From the NCBI GenBank assembly GCA_031262335.1, contig JAISHX010000212.1, forward strand, positions 1 to 6,714: DNA of 6,714 bases. Direction: 5' to 3'. Positions 1 through 4,881 of the stretch are shown here, piece by piece. The notes below the pieces were generated by a model that saw nothing but the letters and a program-made list of their open reading frames with translations, did not search any database and was not told the origin of the DNA. The translations under genes were made by a program, and so were the position numbers. Origin of the DNA: Clostridiales bacterium (GTDB lineage: Bacteria; Bacillota; Clostridia; Lachnospirales; WRAX01). Numbering within the stretch: position 1 is the stretch's first letter; each line of letters opens with the position of its first letter.

Positions 1-213
1 GCATATATGATTCGCGGGGGAAAAATTGCCGAACCTGTACGCGGAGCATCTTTAATCGGTAAAGGTGAGCAGGTTTTGCTTAACATTGACCGTGTTGCCG
101 ATAATTTAGCACAAGAAACGGGAATGTGCGGTTCTGTTTCGGGAAGTGTACCGACAAATGTAGGACAGCCAATGATACGCGTAAAAGAACTTACGGTAGG
201 AGGCAGGGATTAA
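1..213 (+). CDS. tldD: TldD metallopeptidase subunit, C-terminal end (partial)
   Basis: The frame is open from base 1, so the 70 visible residues are the C-terminus of a gene that begins to the left. The tail matches the end of the TldD/PmbA family: a G-K-I-A-E-P-V-R-G-A-S-L-I-G-K-G segment, then a glycine- and cysteine-containing turn (GMCGSVSGSVPTNVGQP) and the terminal strand ending in T-V-G-G. In known systems TldD is the zinc-bearing subunit that pairs with TldE/PmbA to degrade unfolded peptides and, in some bacteria, to mature peptide antibiotics. The catalytic HExxxH region would lie outside the window, so activity cannot be judged. Its stop lies one base before the pmbA start codon, as expected for a co-transcribed, co-translated heterodimer. 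Identity rests on the family tail plus the neighbouring pmbA. Confidence 0.9.
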   Translation, partial: AYMIRGGKIAEPVRGASLIGKGEQVLLNIDRVADNLAQETGMCGSVSGSVPTNVGQPMIRVKELTVGGRD

Positions 214-214
214 C

Positions 215-1558
215 ATGAGCAAATTTGAAAATTTTAAAACGGAATTGTTCAGCGCGGCAAAGAAAAAAGGATTTTCCGACTGGGAAGTTTATATAAAGCA
301 AATCAAATCTTCTGCTGTGGTGCTTGCAAACGACGAAGTAATTGAATGTTCCATAGCGGAAACGGCGGACGCGCTGTTCCGCGGCACGTTTAACGGAAAA
401 ATGGGTTGTGCGTCGTCACAAGAAATTACAGCCGATTCAGTACCTTTTCTTGTTGAATCGGCATCACAGAATGCGGGTATTGTTGAGGACAAAGATATTA
501 CTCCTATTTTTGCCGGCAGCGAGTCTTATCCGTCGGTTAAAACATACGATGAATCAATTGACGATTACTCTCAAAAAAAGCAATTGGAGATTGCAAATGC
601 CTTAAACCGTAGCGCCAAAAAGTACGATAAAAAGATTCAAGCGATTGACCGTTGCTGTATAGCCACCGAAACAGGCGAAGTGTATATTGCAAATTCGCTT
701 GGGCTTGCCTTGTCCAAAAAATCCTGCGAAGCTCTTGCATACGTTGAGCCGCGTGCTGCAGACGAATCAAGTACAAAAAACGGTTACAACAACGTTTGGT
801 ACGGAATTACATTGGAAAAATTTGAGGCTGAAAAATTCGGGGAAGAAGCGGCGGAACGAGCAATCAGCTACCTCGGAGCAAAAAGTGTAAAGAGCGGAAG
901 ATACAAAGTTGTATTGGACGAAACAGTTGCGGGAGATTTTTTAAGCACTTTTTTCAGTGTATTTTCGGCGAAGAATGCGCAAAAAGGATTTTCGCTCCTT
1001 GCAGGCAAACTCGGCGAAACTGTCGCAAGCAGTATTGTAACATTGCGTGATGATGCTCTGCTTGATTACCGTTCCGGAAGTACGCCGTTCGACGGAGAAG
1101 GTGTCGCGTGTAAAAACAAAACTATTATCGAAAACGGTGTTTTCAAAACATTTATGCACAGTCTGAAAACCGCCGCAAATGACGGCGTTGCGCCGACCGG
1201 CAACGGATTCAGAGATGCTAACGGGCAAATTTTTATTGCACCGACAAATTTTTATATTGCTGAAGGAACAAAAACCTTGCCGGAGCTTTTTGAATCGGCA
1301 AAAGATGGTTTATATATAACAAGTGTACAGGGACTTCATTCCGGAGCGAACCCGACAAGCGGAGATTTTTCTTTGTCCGCATCAGGATTCCTTATTGAAA
1401 ACGGCAAAAAAACTACGCCTGTAGAGCAAATTACAGTAGCCGGAAATTTTTTTGACTTGCTTAAAAACATTATTGAAGTCGGTGTTTGCACTCTTACAAA
1501 GGAAGGAATTTCAAGTCCTCCGCTTTTTATTTCGGAAATAAACGTCGCAGGAGAATAA
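215..1558 (+). CDS. pmbA: TldE/PmbA family protein
   Basis: This complete 447-residue protein is close to the usual ~450 for PmbA/TldE. The N-terminal half is a mixed alpha/beta domain. The C-terminal half carries the family's glycine-rich strands, including N379-P-T-S-G-D-F385 followed by S-L-S-A-S-G-F-L-I-E-N-G and the ending G-N-F-F-D-L-L-K-N-I. No HExxxH motif is present, which fits the non-catalytic TldE/PmbA partner rather than TldD. The cytoplasmic heterodimer cleaves unstructured peptides and in Escherichia coli is needed for microcin B17 maturation; the substrate here is unknown. The ATG at 215 follows the tldD stop by one base and has TAGGAGG at 197-203. The last ~40 bp (from about 1512) form an imperfect hairpin and recur twice downstream, at 2405 and 3144, so the 3' end of this gene is the repeated unit of the array that follows. 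Confidence 0.93.
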   Translation: MSKFENFKTELFSAAKKKGFSDWEVYIKQIKSSAVVLANDEVIECSIAETADALFRGTFNGKMGCASSQEITADSVPFLVESASQNAGIVEDKDITPIFAGSESYPSVKTYDESIDDYSQKKQLEIANALNRSAKKYDKKIQAIDRCCIATETGEVYIANSLGLALSKKSCEALAYVEPRAADESSTKNGYNNVWYGITLEKFEAEKFGEEAAERAISYLGAKSVKSGRYKVVLDETVAGDFLSTFFSVFSAKNAQKGFSLLAGKLGETVASSIVTLRDDALLDYRSGSTPFDGEGVACKNKTIIENGVFKTFMHSLKTAANDGVAPTGNGFRDANGQIFIAPTNFYIAEGTKTLPELFESAKDGLYITSVQGLHSGANPTSGDFSLSASGFLIENGKKTTPVEQITVAGNFFDLLKNIIEVGVCTLTKEGISSPPLFISEINVAGE

Positions 1559-1650
1559 CTGCTAAAACTTTTCCATCTCAAAGAAAGTATATATATTGTA
1601 ACTGAATTTTGTAACCATAGTCTGTTAACTTTTTAAGTTAACAGACTATA
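1508..1650 (+). repeat. Array repeat copy A: pmbA 3' end plus downstream leader
   Basis: This is the first of three related segments. It contains the final codons of pmbA, then a stretch with TATATATATTG and AACTGAATTTTGTAA, then a 15-bp-arm inverted repeat. Copy C (3140-3281) aligns along nearly the whole length with scattered substitutions and small indels. Copy B (2405-2490) shares the pmbA 3' end and the CTCAAAGAAAGTATATATAT part, then breaks. The core at 1516-1552 folds on itself around a CGG centre (1533-1535), with mismatches at 1525/1543, 1523/1545 and 1520/1548. Confidence 0.85.
1617..1649. terminator. Perfect 15-bp inverted repeat after pmbA, possible terminator
   Basis: The arms ATAGTCTGTTAACTT (1617-1631) and AAGTTAACAGACTAT (1635-1649) are exact reverse complements around a TTT loop. 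The position, 58 bp after the pmbA stop, suits a transcription end. However, the stem is AT-rich and no run of T follows it, so it is a weak intrinsic terminator at best. It could instead be a protein-binding palindrome or an RNA stability hairpin. A decayed version (3249-3280) precedes flagellin. Confidence 0.5.
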
Positions 1651-1716
1651 ATTGTGCCTTTAGGATTTATTTGTCAAGAATATAGAGAAAGGATAAGTTA
1701 GATGGAAAATTGGCTC

Positions 1717-1745
1717 TTGACGGATAGTATATTTTGTAATATACT
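1717..1745 (+). promoter_or_regulatory. Sigma-A promoter with overlapping operator-like palindrome
   Basis: TTGACG (1717-1722) and TATACT (1740-1745) are 17 bp apart, a near-consensus vegetative promoter reading toward the first membrane-protein gene, whose start is 33 bp on. A perfect palindrome, AGTATATT-TTGT-AATATACT (1726-1745), covers the spacer and the whole -10 element. That is a typical position for a repressor operator. The second gene copy has no equivalent of either. Confidence 0.7.
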
Positions 1746-1777
1746 TTATTTATAACTAAATTATGGGGGGTTGCGTT

Positions 1778-2401
1778 ATGACTGAAAAATCGAAAAACAC
1801 AAGAAAATACATTCTGAGAATGACTATTCTTACTGCTCTTTTGGCTGTGCCGGGTCTAACTGTAATTATAATCAGATTCATACGCGGCGACATAGGCTGG
1901 ATTAAATTTGCTATACTGCTTATCGGAGATAGCTTTGCGGATATATTTTTGGGCTTAGTTATTATATCTTTTTATTATCTTTATAAATTCACTTCTGCAA
2001 ACCCGTCGTATAAGAATTATTGGACTAAATCAAAGTTAAATAATGCTAAATTTTTTATTATTGTGGGGGCTGTTCATTACATCATAAAATTACTGATTTA
2101 CATATTTAGTAAGAACAATCTATTTCTTCCCTCGATACTAATTTGTTATCCCTGCGCTTTGGCGTGCGATTTACTGTTTAGAAATTTGATAATGTTATCG
2201 GACAAAAATATCTATATCGGTTCAAGTGGGCTAACTTATTCAATTGACAAAATAAAGCTTGATAATCTTGACGAAATTGCAAGAACCAATATCGGACCTT
2301 ACTATTACGTAAACCTGCAGTTTCATTATGATGATAAAGAAGTCAAAGCGCGTATTAAACGAACAGACATGATGGAGCTTAGGGCGATAATGGAAAGGTG
2401 A
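1778..2401 (+). CDS. Unrecognised multi-pass membrane protein, tandem copy 1
   Basis: I do not recognise this 207-residue protein. The N-terminus is basic (K and R at residues 4-14), followed by hydrophobic stretches at about 13-35, 44-70, 92-110 and 115-133, so three or four membrane spans. A soluble C-terminal part (about 140-207) of short alternating strands and a final helix looks like a small bacterial PH-like domain, probably cytoplasmic; this is inference from pattern only. An in-frame ATG at 1763 would add five residues (MGGCV), but it has no Shine-Dalgarno. The GGGGGG run at 1765-1770 is well placed for the ATG at 1778, so I start there. The gene has its own promoter (1717-1745) and is followed directly by a long palindrome and a paralogue. 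The reading frame is intact. A role in sensing, envelope stress or immunity is possible but not shown. Confidence 0.8.
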   Translation: MTEKSKNTRKYILRMTILTALLAVPGLTVIIIRFIRGDIGWIKFAILLIGDSFADIFLGLVIISFYYLYKFTSANPSYKNYWTKSKLNNAKFFIIVGAVHYIIKLLIYIFSKNNLFLPSILICYPCALACDLLFRNLIMLSDKNIYIGSSGLTYSIDKIKLDNLDEIARTNIGPYYYVNLQFHYDDKEVKARIKRTDMMELRAIMER

Positions 2402-2456
2402 AACAAGTCCTCCGCTGTTTATTTCGGAAATAAACGTCGCAGGATTTGTTTCACCT
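2396..2456. repeat. 61-nt near-perfect palindrome (repeat copy B core)
   Basis: The arms 2396-2424 and 2428-2456 pair symmetrically around a CGG loop. In 29 positions only 2412/2440 and 2415/2437 mismatch, and two are G-U (2407/2445, 2416/2436). The outer arms are AGGTGAAAC (2396-2404) and GTTTCACCT (2448-2456); the inner arms are GTTTATTT (2417-2424) and AAATAAAC (2428-2435). The stop codon of copy 1 (2399-2401) lies in the left arm. The centre derives from the pmbA 3' end, but pairing is longer and better than in copies A and C. It may end or stabilise the copy 1 message, though no T-tract follows. Confidence 0.85.
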
Positions 2457-2490
2457 CAAAGAAAGTATATATATATTGTAACTAAATTAT
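2405..2490 (+). repeat. Array repeat copy B, internally deleted
   Basis: The segment begins with the pmbA 3'-end sequence (CAAGTCCTCCGC onward) and continues with CTCAAAGAAAGTATATATAT, as in copy A at 1577-1597. At GTAACT it then jumps to the sequence just upstream of the cassette gene (ACTAAATTATGGGGGG, as at 1755-1770). Relative to copy A, about 150 bp are missing, including the 15-bp inverted repeat and the sigma-A promoter. The TAACT shared at 1599-1603 and 1753-1757 marks the likely deletion junction. Confidence 0.8.
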
Positions 2491-2503
2491 GGGGGGTTGC
2501 GTT

Positions 2504-3130
2504 ATGACTGAAAAATCGAAAAACACAAGAAAATACATTCTGAGACTGACTCTTCTTACTGCTCTTTTGGCTGTGCCGGGACTAACTGTGATTATAATCA
2601 GATTCATACTCGGCGACATAGGCAGGCTTAAATTTGCTATACTGCTTATCGGAGATATCAGTACGGATATGTGTATGAGCTTAGTTATTATATCTTTTTA
2701 TTATCTTTATAAATTCACTTCTGCAAACCCGTCGTATAAGAATTATTCGACTAAATCAAAGCTAAATTATGTTAAATTTTTTATTATTTTATGGGCTGTT
2801 TGTTACATCTTAAAATTACTGTTTTACATATTTATGACCGATAAAATGACTTTCCCAACATTTTATTATGTCGGCTGTTATGTGTGCGGTTTACCGGGTA
2901 CGAGCATAGTATCTCCGATAGTCTTATCGGACAAAAATCTCTATATCTGTTCAAGTTGGCTGACTTATTCAATTGACAAAATAAAGCTTGATAACCTTGA
3001 CGAAATTGCAAGAGCCAATATCAGGTACGACGATTACGTAAACCTGCAGTTCCATTATGATGATAAAGAAGTCAAAGCGCGTATTAAACGAAAAAACATG
3101 ATGGAGCTTAGGGCGATAATGGAAAGGTGA
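2504..3130 (+). CDS. Unrecognised multi-pass membrane protein, tandem copy 2
   Basis: This 208-residue paralogue of the preceding gene has the same start context (GGGGGG, then GTTATG), so I begin at 2504 rather than at the in-frame ATG at 2489. The first ~45 and last ~65 residues are nearly identical to copy 1. The middle, about residues 50-60 and 95-150 covering the second to fourth hydrophobic stretches, differs strongly, and one extra residue is present. Many base changes alter the amino acid (for example M15L, I17L, R36L, W41R, I42L against only two silent changes in the same stretch). No promoter is visible in the short space after copy 1, where the sigma-A promoter and palindrome have been deleted. 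Expression would therefore depend on read-through past the 61-nt palindrome. The frame is intact. Function is unknown. Confidence 0.78.
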   Translation: MTEKSKNTRKYILRLTLLTALLAVPGLTVIIIRFILGDIGRLKFAILLIGDISTDMCMSLVIISFYYLYKFTSANPSYKNYSTKSKLNYVKFFIILWAVCYILKLLFYIFMTDKMTFPTFYYVGCYVCGLPGTSIVSPIVLSDKNLYICSSWLTYSIDKIKLDNLDEIARANIRYDDYVNLQFHYDDKEVKARIKRKNMMELRAIMER

Positions 3131-3196
3131 AACAGCGGGAAATTTCAAGTCCTTCGCTTTTTATTTCAGAAATAAACGTCGCAGGGAAATAACTGC

Positions 3197-3224
3197 TAAT
3201 TTTTTCATCTCAAACAGACGATAT
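3197..3224 (+). promoter_or_regulatory. Candidate sigma-D (FliA-type) flagellin promoter
   Basis: TAAT (3197-3200), 16 bp, then GACGATAT (3217-3224) resembles the flagellar sigma consensus TAAA-N15/16-GCCGATAT, with one mismatch in each element. It would give a leader of about 80 nt before the flagellin ATG. The corresponding site in copy A (AAAGAAAGTATATAT) does not match, so only the copy next to flagellin keeps it. Confidence 0.45.
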
Positions 3225-3248
3225 ATATTACAACTGAATTTTGTAAAT

Positions 3249-3280
3249 ATAGTCTGTTCACTTTTTAGGTTAACGACTAT
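3249..3280 (+). promoter_or_regulatory. Imperfect hairpin in flagellin leader
   Basis: ATAGTC (3249-3254) pairs with GACTAT (3275-3280), and GTT with AAC, with a bulged T, one mismatch and one G-U pair near a TTT loop. It is the counterpart of the perfect inverted repeat at 1617-1649. It sits 14 nt upstream of the AAAGGAGG ribosome binding site (3294-3301), so it could affect flagellin mRNA stability or translation. Confidence 0.4.
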
Positions 3281-3309
3281 ATGGGATTTGTTGAAAGGAG
3301 GAATAAAAA

Positions 3310-4077
3310 ATGAGTGCGTATGATATGAGTGTAAATCAATTATACAAAAGTGCCGCAACACAATTATCATCAGGCAGACGGATAAATTCCGCCGCGAACG
3401 ACGCGTCGGGGCTTGCAATAAGCGAAAAGCTTGTTTCTCAAATAAACGGCTATGATACAGGCACAAATAATGCCCGTGATATGCAAAATCTAATGAGAAC
3501 AGCCGAAGGCGGACTTTCTGTAATGAACGACGCCCTGTTACGCGTGAGGGAGCTTGCCGTCCAAGCATCAAACGGTATTTATACCGATGAGGACAAAGGA
3601 CTTATTCAGGAGGAAGTCAGCCAGCTTCTTCAGGAGATAAACACTGCCGCAAAATCAACCGAGTTTAATAAAATCAAACTGCTTGACGGTAACTTTATGT
3701 CGGCAAATACTGCCGACAATCCTTCCGGAAACGGTACAAAAATTTCAATTGAGGATGCAACTCTTTCGGGTCTTGGGCTGGAAGGTTTTGATGTTACAGG
3801 GAAGTTTGATATTTCCGTTATTGATGAGGCTATAAGCCGTGTTTCGGCATCTCGCTCAAAAATCGGAGCGCAATCAAATGTTCTTGACCATGTGATTTCT
3901 TCAGGTGAAACTACGTCAATAAATTTGGCTGCCGCAAACAGCAGACTTGCCGACGCTGATATGGGTCTTGCCGCAATGAATTTCCAAAAGGCAAATATCC
4001 TTCAGCAAGTGCAGATATATTCATTAACACGCGCGATGGATACCGAAAAACAAAAACTTGGACTTTTGGGCATTTGA
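3310..4077 (+). CDS. fliC: Flagellin, short form
   Basis: This 255-residue protein is the flagellar filament subunit, exported through the flagellar secretion apparatus. The N-terminal helix carries L19-S-S-G-R-R-I-N-S-A-A-N-D-A-S-G-L-A-I-S38, the flagellin hallmark. R78-V-R-E-L-A-V-Q85 corresponds to the conserved D1 site seen by animal TLR5. The C-terminus shows the usual end: R-L-A-D-A-D-M, then I-L-Q-Q-V and L-G-L-L-G-I. Only the D0/D1 coiled domains are present; the variable D2/D3 region is absent, with about 60 linking residues. The start lacks the usual M-R-I-N-x-N lead: the protein opens at M-S-A-Y and is about ten residues shorter before LSSG than typical flagellins. The frame upstream of 3310 meets a TAA at 3304-3306, and AAAGGAGG (3294-3301) fixes this start. 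No flagellar chaperone or cap genes are nearby, so this may be a secondary flagellin. Confidence 0.93.
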   Translation: MSAYDMSVNQLYKSAATQLSSGRRINSAANDASGLAISEKLVSQINGYDTGTNNARDMQNLMRTAEGGLSVMNDALLRVRELAVQASNGIYTDEDKGLIQEEVSQLLQEINTAAKSTEFNKIKLLDGNFMSANTADNPSGNGTKISIEDATLSGLGLEGFDVTGKFDISVIDEAISRVSASRSKIGAQSNVLDHVISSGETTSINLAAANSRLADADMGLAAMNFQKANILQQVQIYSLTRAMDTEKQKLGLLGI

Positions 4078-4257
4078 CAGTATACCCCTTTCTAAACCTA
4101 TGAAGGTATGATATAACAACCTACAGGTGATTAAGAAATGGGGAAATACGAAGAAATCAAGGAATTAAAAATTGAAGATATTTTACTGATAGCGTTGGAA
4201 TAATTGCGGGAATATAGGACATACTTCCATAGGGTATGGTTATTGTTGGATAGGCTC
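4078..4257. other. Intergenic stretch after flagellin
   Basis: No strong terminator is visible after flagellin. ATACC (4082-4086) can pair with GGTAT (4105-4109), but no T-tract follows. A second small hairpin, CCATA-GGG-TATGG, lies at 4227-4239. The only coding candidate is the 21-codon ORF at 4138-4203. The left inverted repeat of the next element begins at 4258. Confidence 0.5.
4138..4203 (+). CDS. Possible 21-residue micropeptide
   Basis: The ATG at 4138 is preceded, with seven bases between, by AGGTGA (4125-4130), a full six-base match to the anti-Shine-Dalgarno. The peptide (MGKYEEIKELKIEDILLIAL, then E) is charged at the front and ends in a hydrophobic, amphipathic-looking helix. I recognise no family. 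It could be a real micropeptide, the translated start of a decayed gene, or chance. The good ribosome binding site is the only positive evidence. Confidence 0.35.
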   Translation: MGKYEEIKELKIEDILLIALE

Positions 4258-4308
4258 TTAATCGCAATGTTTCAATCCAGCGGATATCGAATGAATATGC
4301 TATTGGTT
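4258..4308 (+). repeat. Left arm of long inverted repeat
   Basis: The first 34 bases (4258-4291, beginning TTAATCGCAATGTTTCAATC) are the exact reverse complement of 4770-4803. After seven poorly matching bases (4292-4298), a further ten (GCTATTGGTT, 4299-4308) again match exactly. In RNA three of the seven interrupting bases would form G-U pairs and two would form normal pairs, leaving two mismatches in about 51 positions. Confidence 0.95.
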
Positions 4309-4390
4309 ACGAAAGAGGTCTATTGTTGTGAAGTAAGCAAGTAATCTGTTTTAAAAAGAAGCTGAAAAACTAGGAGGGAGTAATAAAGAT

Positions 4391-4693
4391 ATGGATATAA
4401 ACGTTCTGACCAAGGGGTTACAACTTTTAAACGGTGGGGCAAGCTTACTCTCCATGCCCAAAATTTCGTTTCCAACAATGGATGGGGCAAGCTTACCCTA
4501 CATGCCCAACATTCCGTTTCCAACAATGGGTGGGAATGTATTTTGGAATAATCTTGCTGATGTCAATGGATGGCGGGTTCAAGAAAACATGCTTACTCAC
4601 CATTGTAGGGTTCTTAATCCTGATGATGTTAGAGTTGCATGGGGTGGAACTGACGCAATAATGAAAGCGTTTGAAAGGCTTTTAAAACGATAA
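4391..4693 (+). CDS. Hypothetical 100-residue protein with 16-residue tandem repeat
   Basis: I do not recognise a named family. The N-terminal third contains two adjacent 16-residue units of the form G-A-S-L-x-x-M-P-x-I-x-F-P-T-M, made by an in-frame 48-bp duplication (about 4437-4484 and 4485-4532). They are rich in proline and methionine and probably extended. The C-terminal part looks folded and contains G-W-R-V-Q-E-N-M-L-T-H-H-C-R-V-L-N-P-D-D and R-V-A-W-G-G, then an amphipathic helix ending in K-R. No signal peptide or membrane span is seen. AGGAGGG (4372-4378) lies 12 bases before the ATG, slightly long. The overlapping frame through the repeats stays open only because the repeat unit is a multiple of three. 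The gene lies inside the inverted-repeat segment and may be its cargo. Confidence 0.65.
   Translation: MDINVLTKGLQLLNGGASLLSMPKISFPTMDGASLPYMPNIPFPTMGGNVFWNNLADVNGWRVQENMLTHHCRVLNPDDVRVAWGGTDAIMKAFERLLKR
4437..4532 (+). repeat. Two-unit 48-bp tandem repeat
   Basis: The unit starting GGGCAAGCTTAC recurs exactly 48 bp later with five or so substitutions, within the 100-residue gene. The first bases of a degenerate third unit (GGTGGGAATG) follow. The length is a multiple of three, so the reading frame is kept. Confidence 0.9.
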
Positions 4694-4752
4694 TTATGAG
4701 GGGTGGCAACAGGCGTATAACCTGTCTGCGACAATCTTAAAACGCTTGATGA

Positions 4753-4803
4753 AACCAATAGCGTGCCCGTTCGATATCCGCTGGATTGAAACATTGCGAT
4801 TAA
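4753..4803 (-). repeat. Right arm of long inverted repeat
   Basis: Bases 4770-4803 are the exact reverse complement of 4258-4291, and 4753-4762 of 4299-4308. The arm follows a short hairpin, ACAGG/CCTGT (4709-4725), in the tail of the segment. Confidence 0.95.
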
Positions 4804-4818
4804 AGACTTTTTTATCTA

Positions 4819-4848
4819 GTATAAAACTTTTCTTCCGCGATAATACTA
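4819..4848 (+). promoter_or_regulatory. Candidate sigma-G (forespore) promoter
   Basis: GTATA (4819-4823), exactly 18 bp, then AATACTA (4842-4848) fits the published Bacillus sigma-G pattern GHATR-N18-CATXHTA with one mismatch (A for the first C). It lies 33 bp upstream of the DUF3787-like gene, whose family is linked to the spore. Short AT-rich matches arise by chance, so this is a candidate only. Confidence 0.4.
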
Positions 4849-4881
4849 TATGCACTACATTCCGAAGGGAGAGATGTTTTT

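Larger units (their letters stand above)
3140..3281 (+). repeat. Array repeat copy C, between copy 2 and flagellin
   Basis: This segment aligns with copy A across the pmbA 3' end, the AT-rich stretch and the decayed inverted repeat. Its pmbA-derived codons still read in frame to a TAA at 3188-3190. The changes are mostly silent (TCG to TCA, GGA to GGG), with one P-to-S and one E-to-K. The hairpin core (about 3150-3186, centre CAG) is retained. No start of a pmbA-like gene precedes it, so it is a fragment, not a gene. Confidence 0.82.
4258..4803. mobile_element. 546-bp segment bounded by long inverted repeats (possible non-autonomous element)
   Basis: The segment has 34-bp perfect terminal inverted repeats (51 bp with a short interruption) and one small gene with its own ribosome binding site. 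No transposase, integrase or invertase is encoded. Both ends finish in TTAA, which could be a symmetric end of the repeat or a TTAA/TA target duplication; no longer direct repeat flanks it. The readings open are a MITE-like element carrying a passenger gene, a segment inverted by a recombinase encoded elsewhere, or a long RNA closed by a 51-bp stem. Nothing in the window decides among them. Confidence 0.5.

Noticed and set aside
1763..1777. Upstream ATG start adding MGGCV to copy 1 (and likewise 2489 for copy 2)
   Set aside because: No Shine-Dalgarno precedes it, and its own GGGGGG run is placed as the ribosome binding site for the ATG 15 bases later.
3144..3190. Copy C as the end of a second pmbA gene
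   Set aside because: Only about 15 pmbA codons match; directly upstream is the end of membrane-protein copy 2, so it is a fragment.
1508..3281. True integron cassette array
   Set aside because: No integrase is present, the hairpin loops are only about 3 nt, and no RYYYAAC/GTTRRRY core sites are evident; only the general layout is similar.
3161..3571. 136-codon open frame on the minus strand opposite the flagellin start
   Set aside because: It overlaps the clearly real flagellin and repeat copy C, has no family resemblance or ribosome binding site support, and its composition (R, L, S-rich) is typical of an antisense shadow.
4434..4661. 75-codon frame overlapping the 100-residue gene, also with a tandem repeat
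   Set aside because: It stays open because the 48-bp duplication is a multiple of three; it has no ribosome binding site, while the overlapping frame has AGGAGGG.
4770..4803. CRISPR-repeat-like GGATTGAAAC string
   Set aside because: The string resembles the 3' end of some type I CRISPR repeats, but it occurs only as the two inverted arms and never as spaced direct repeats.
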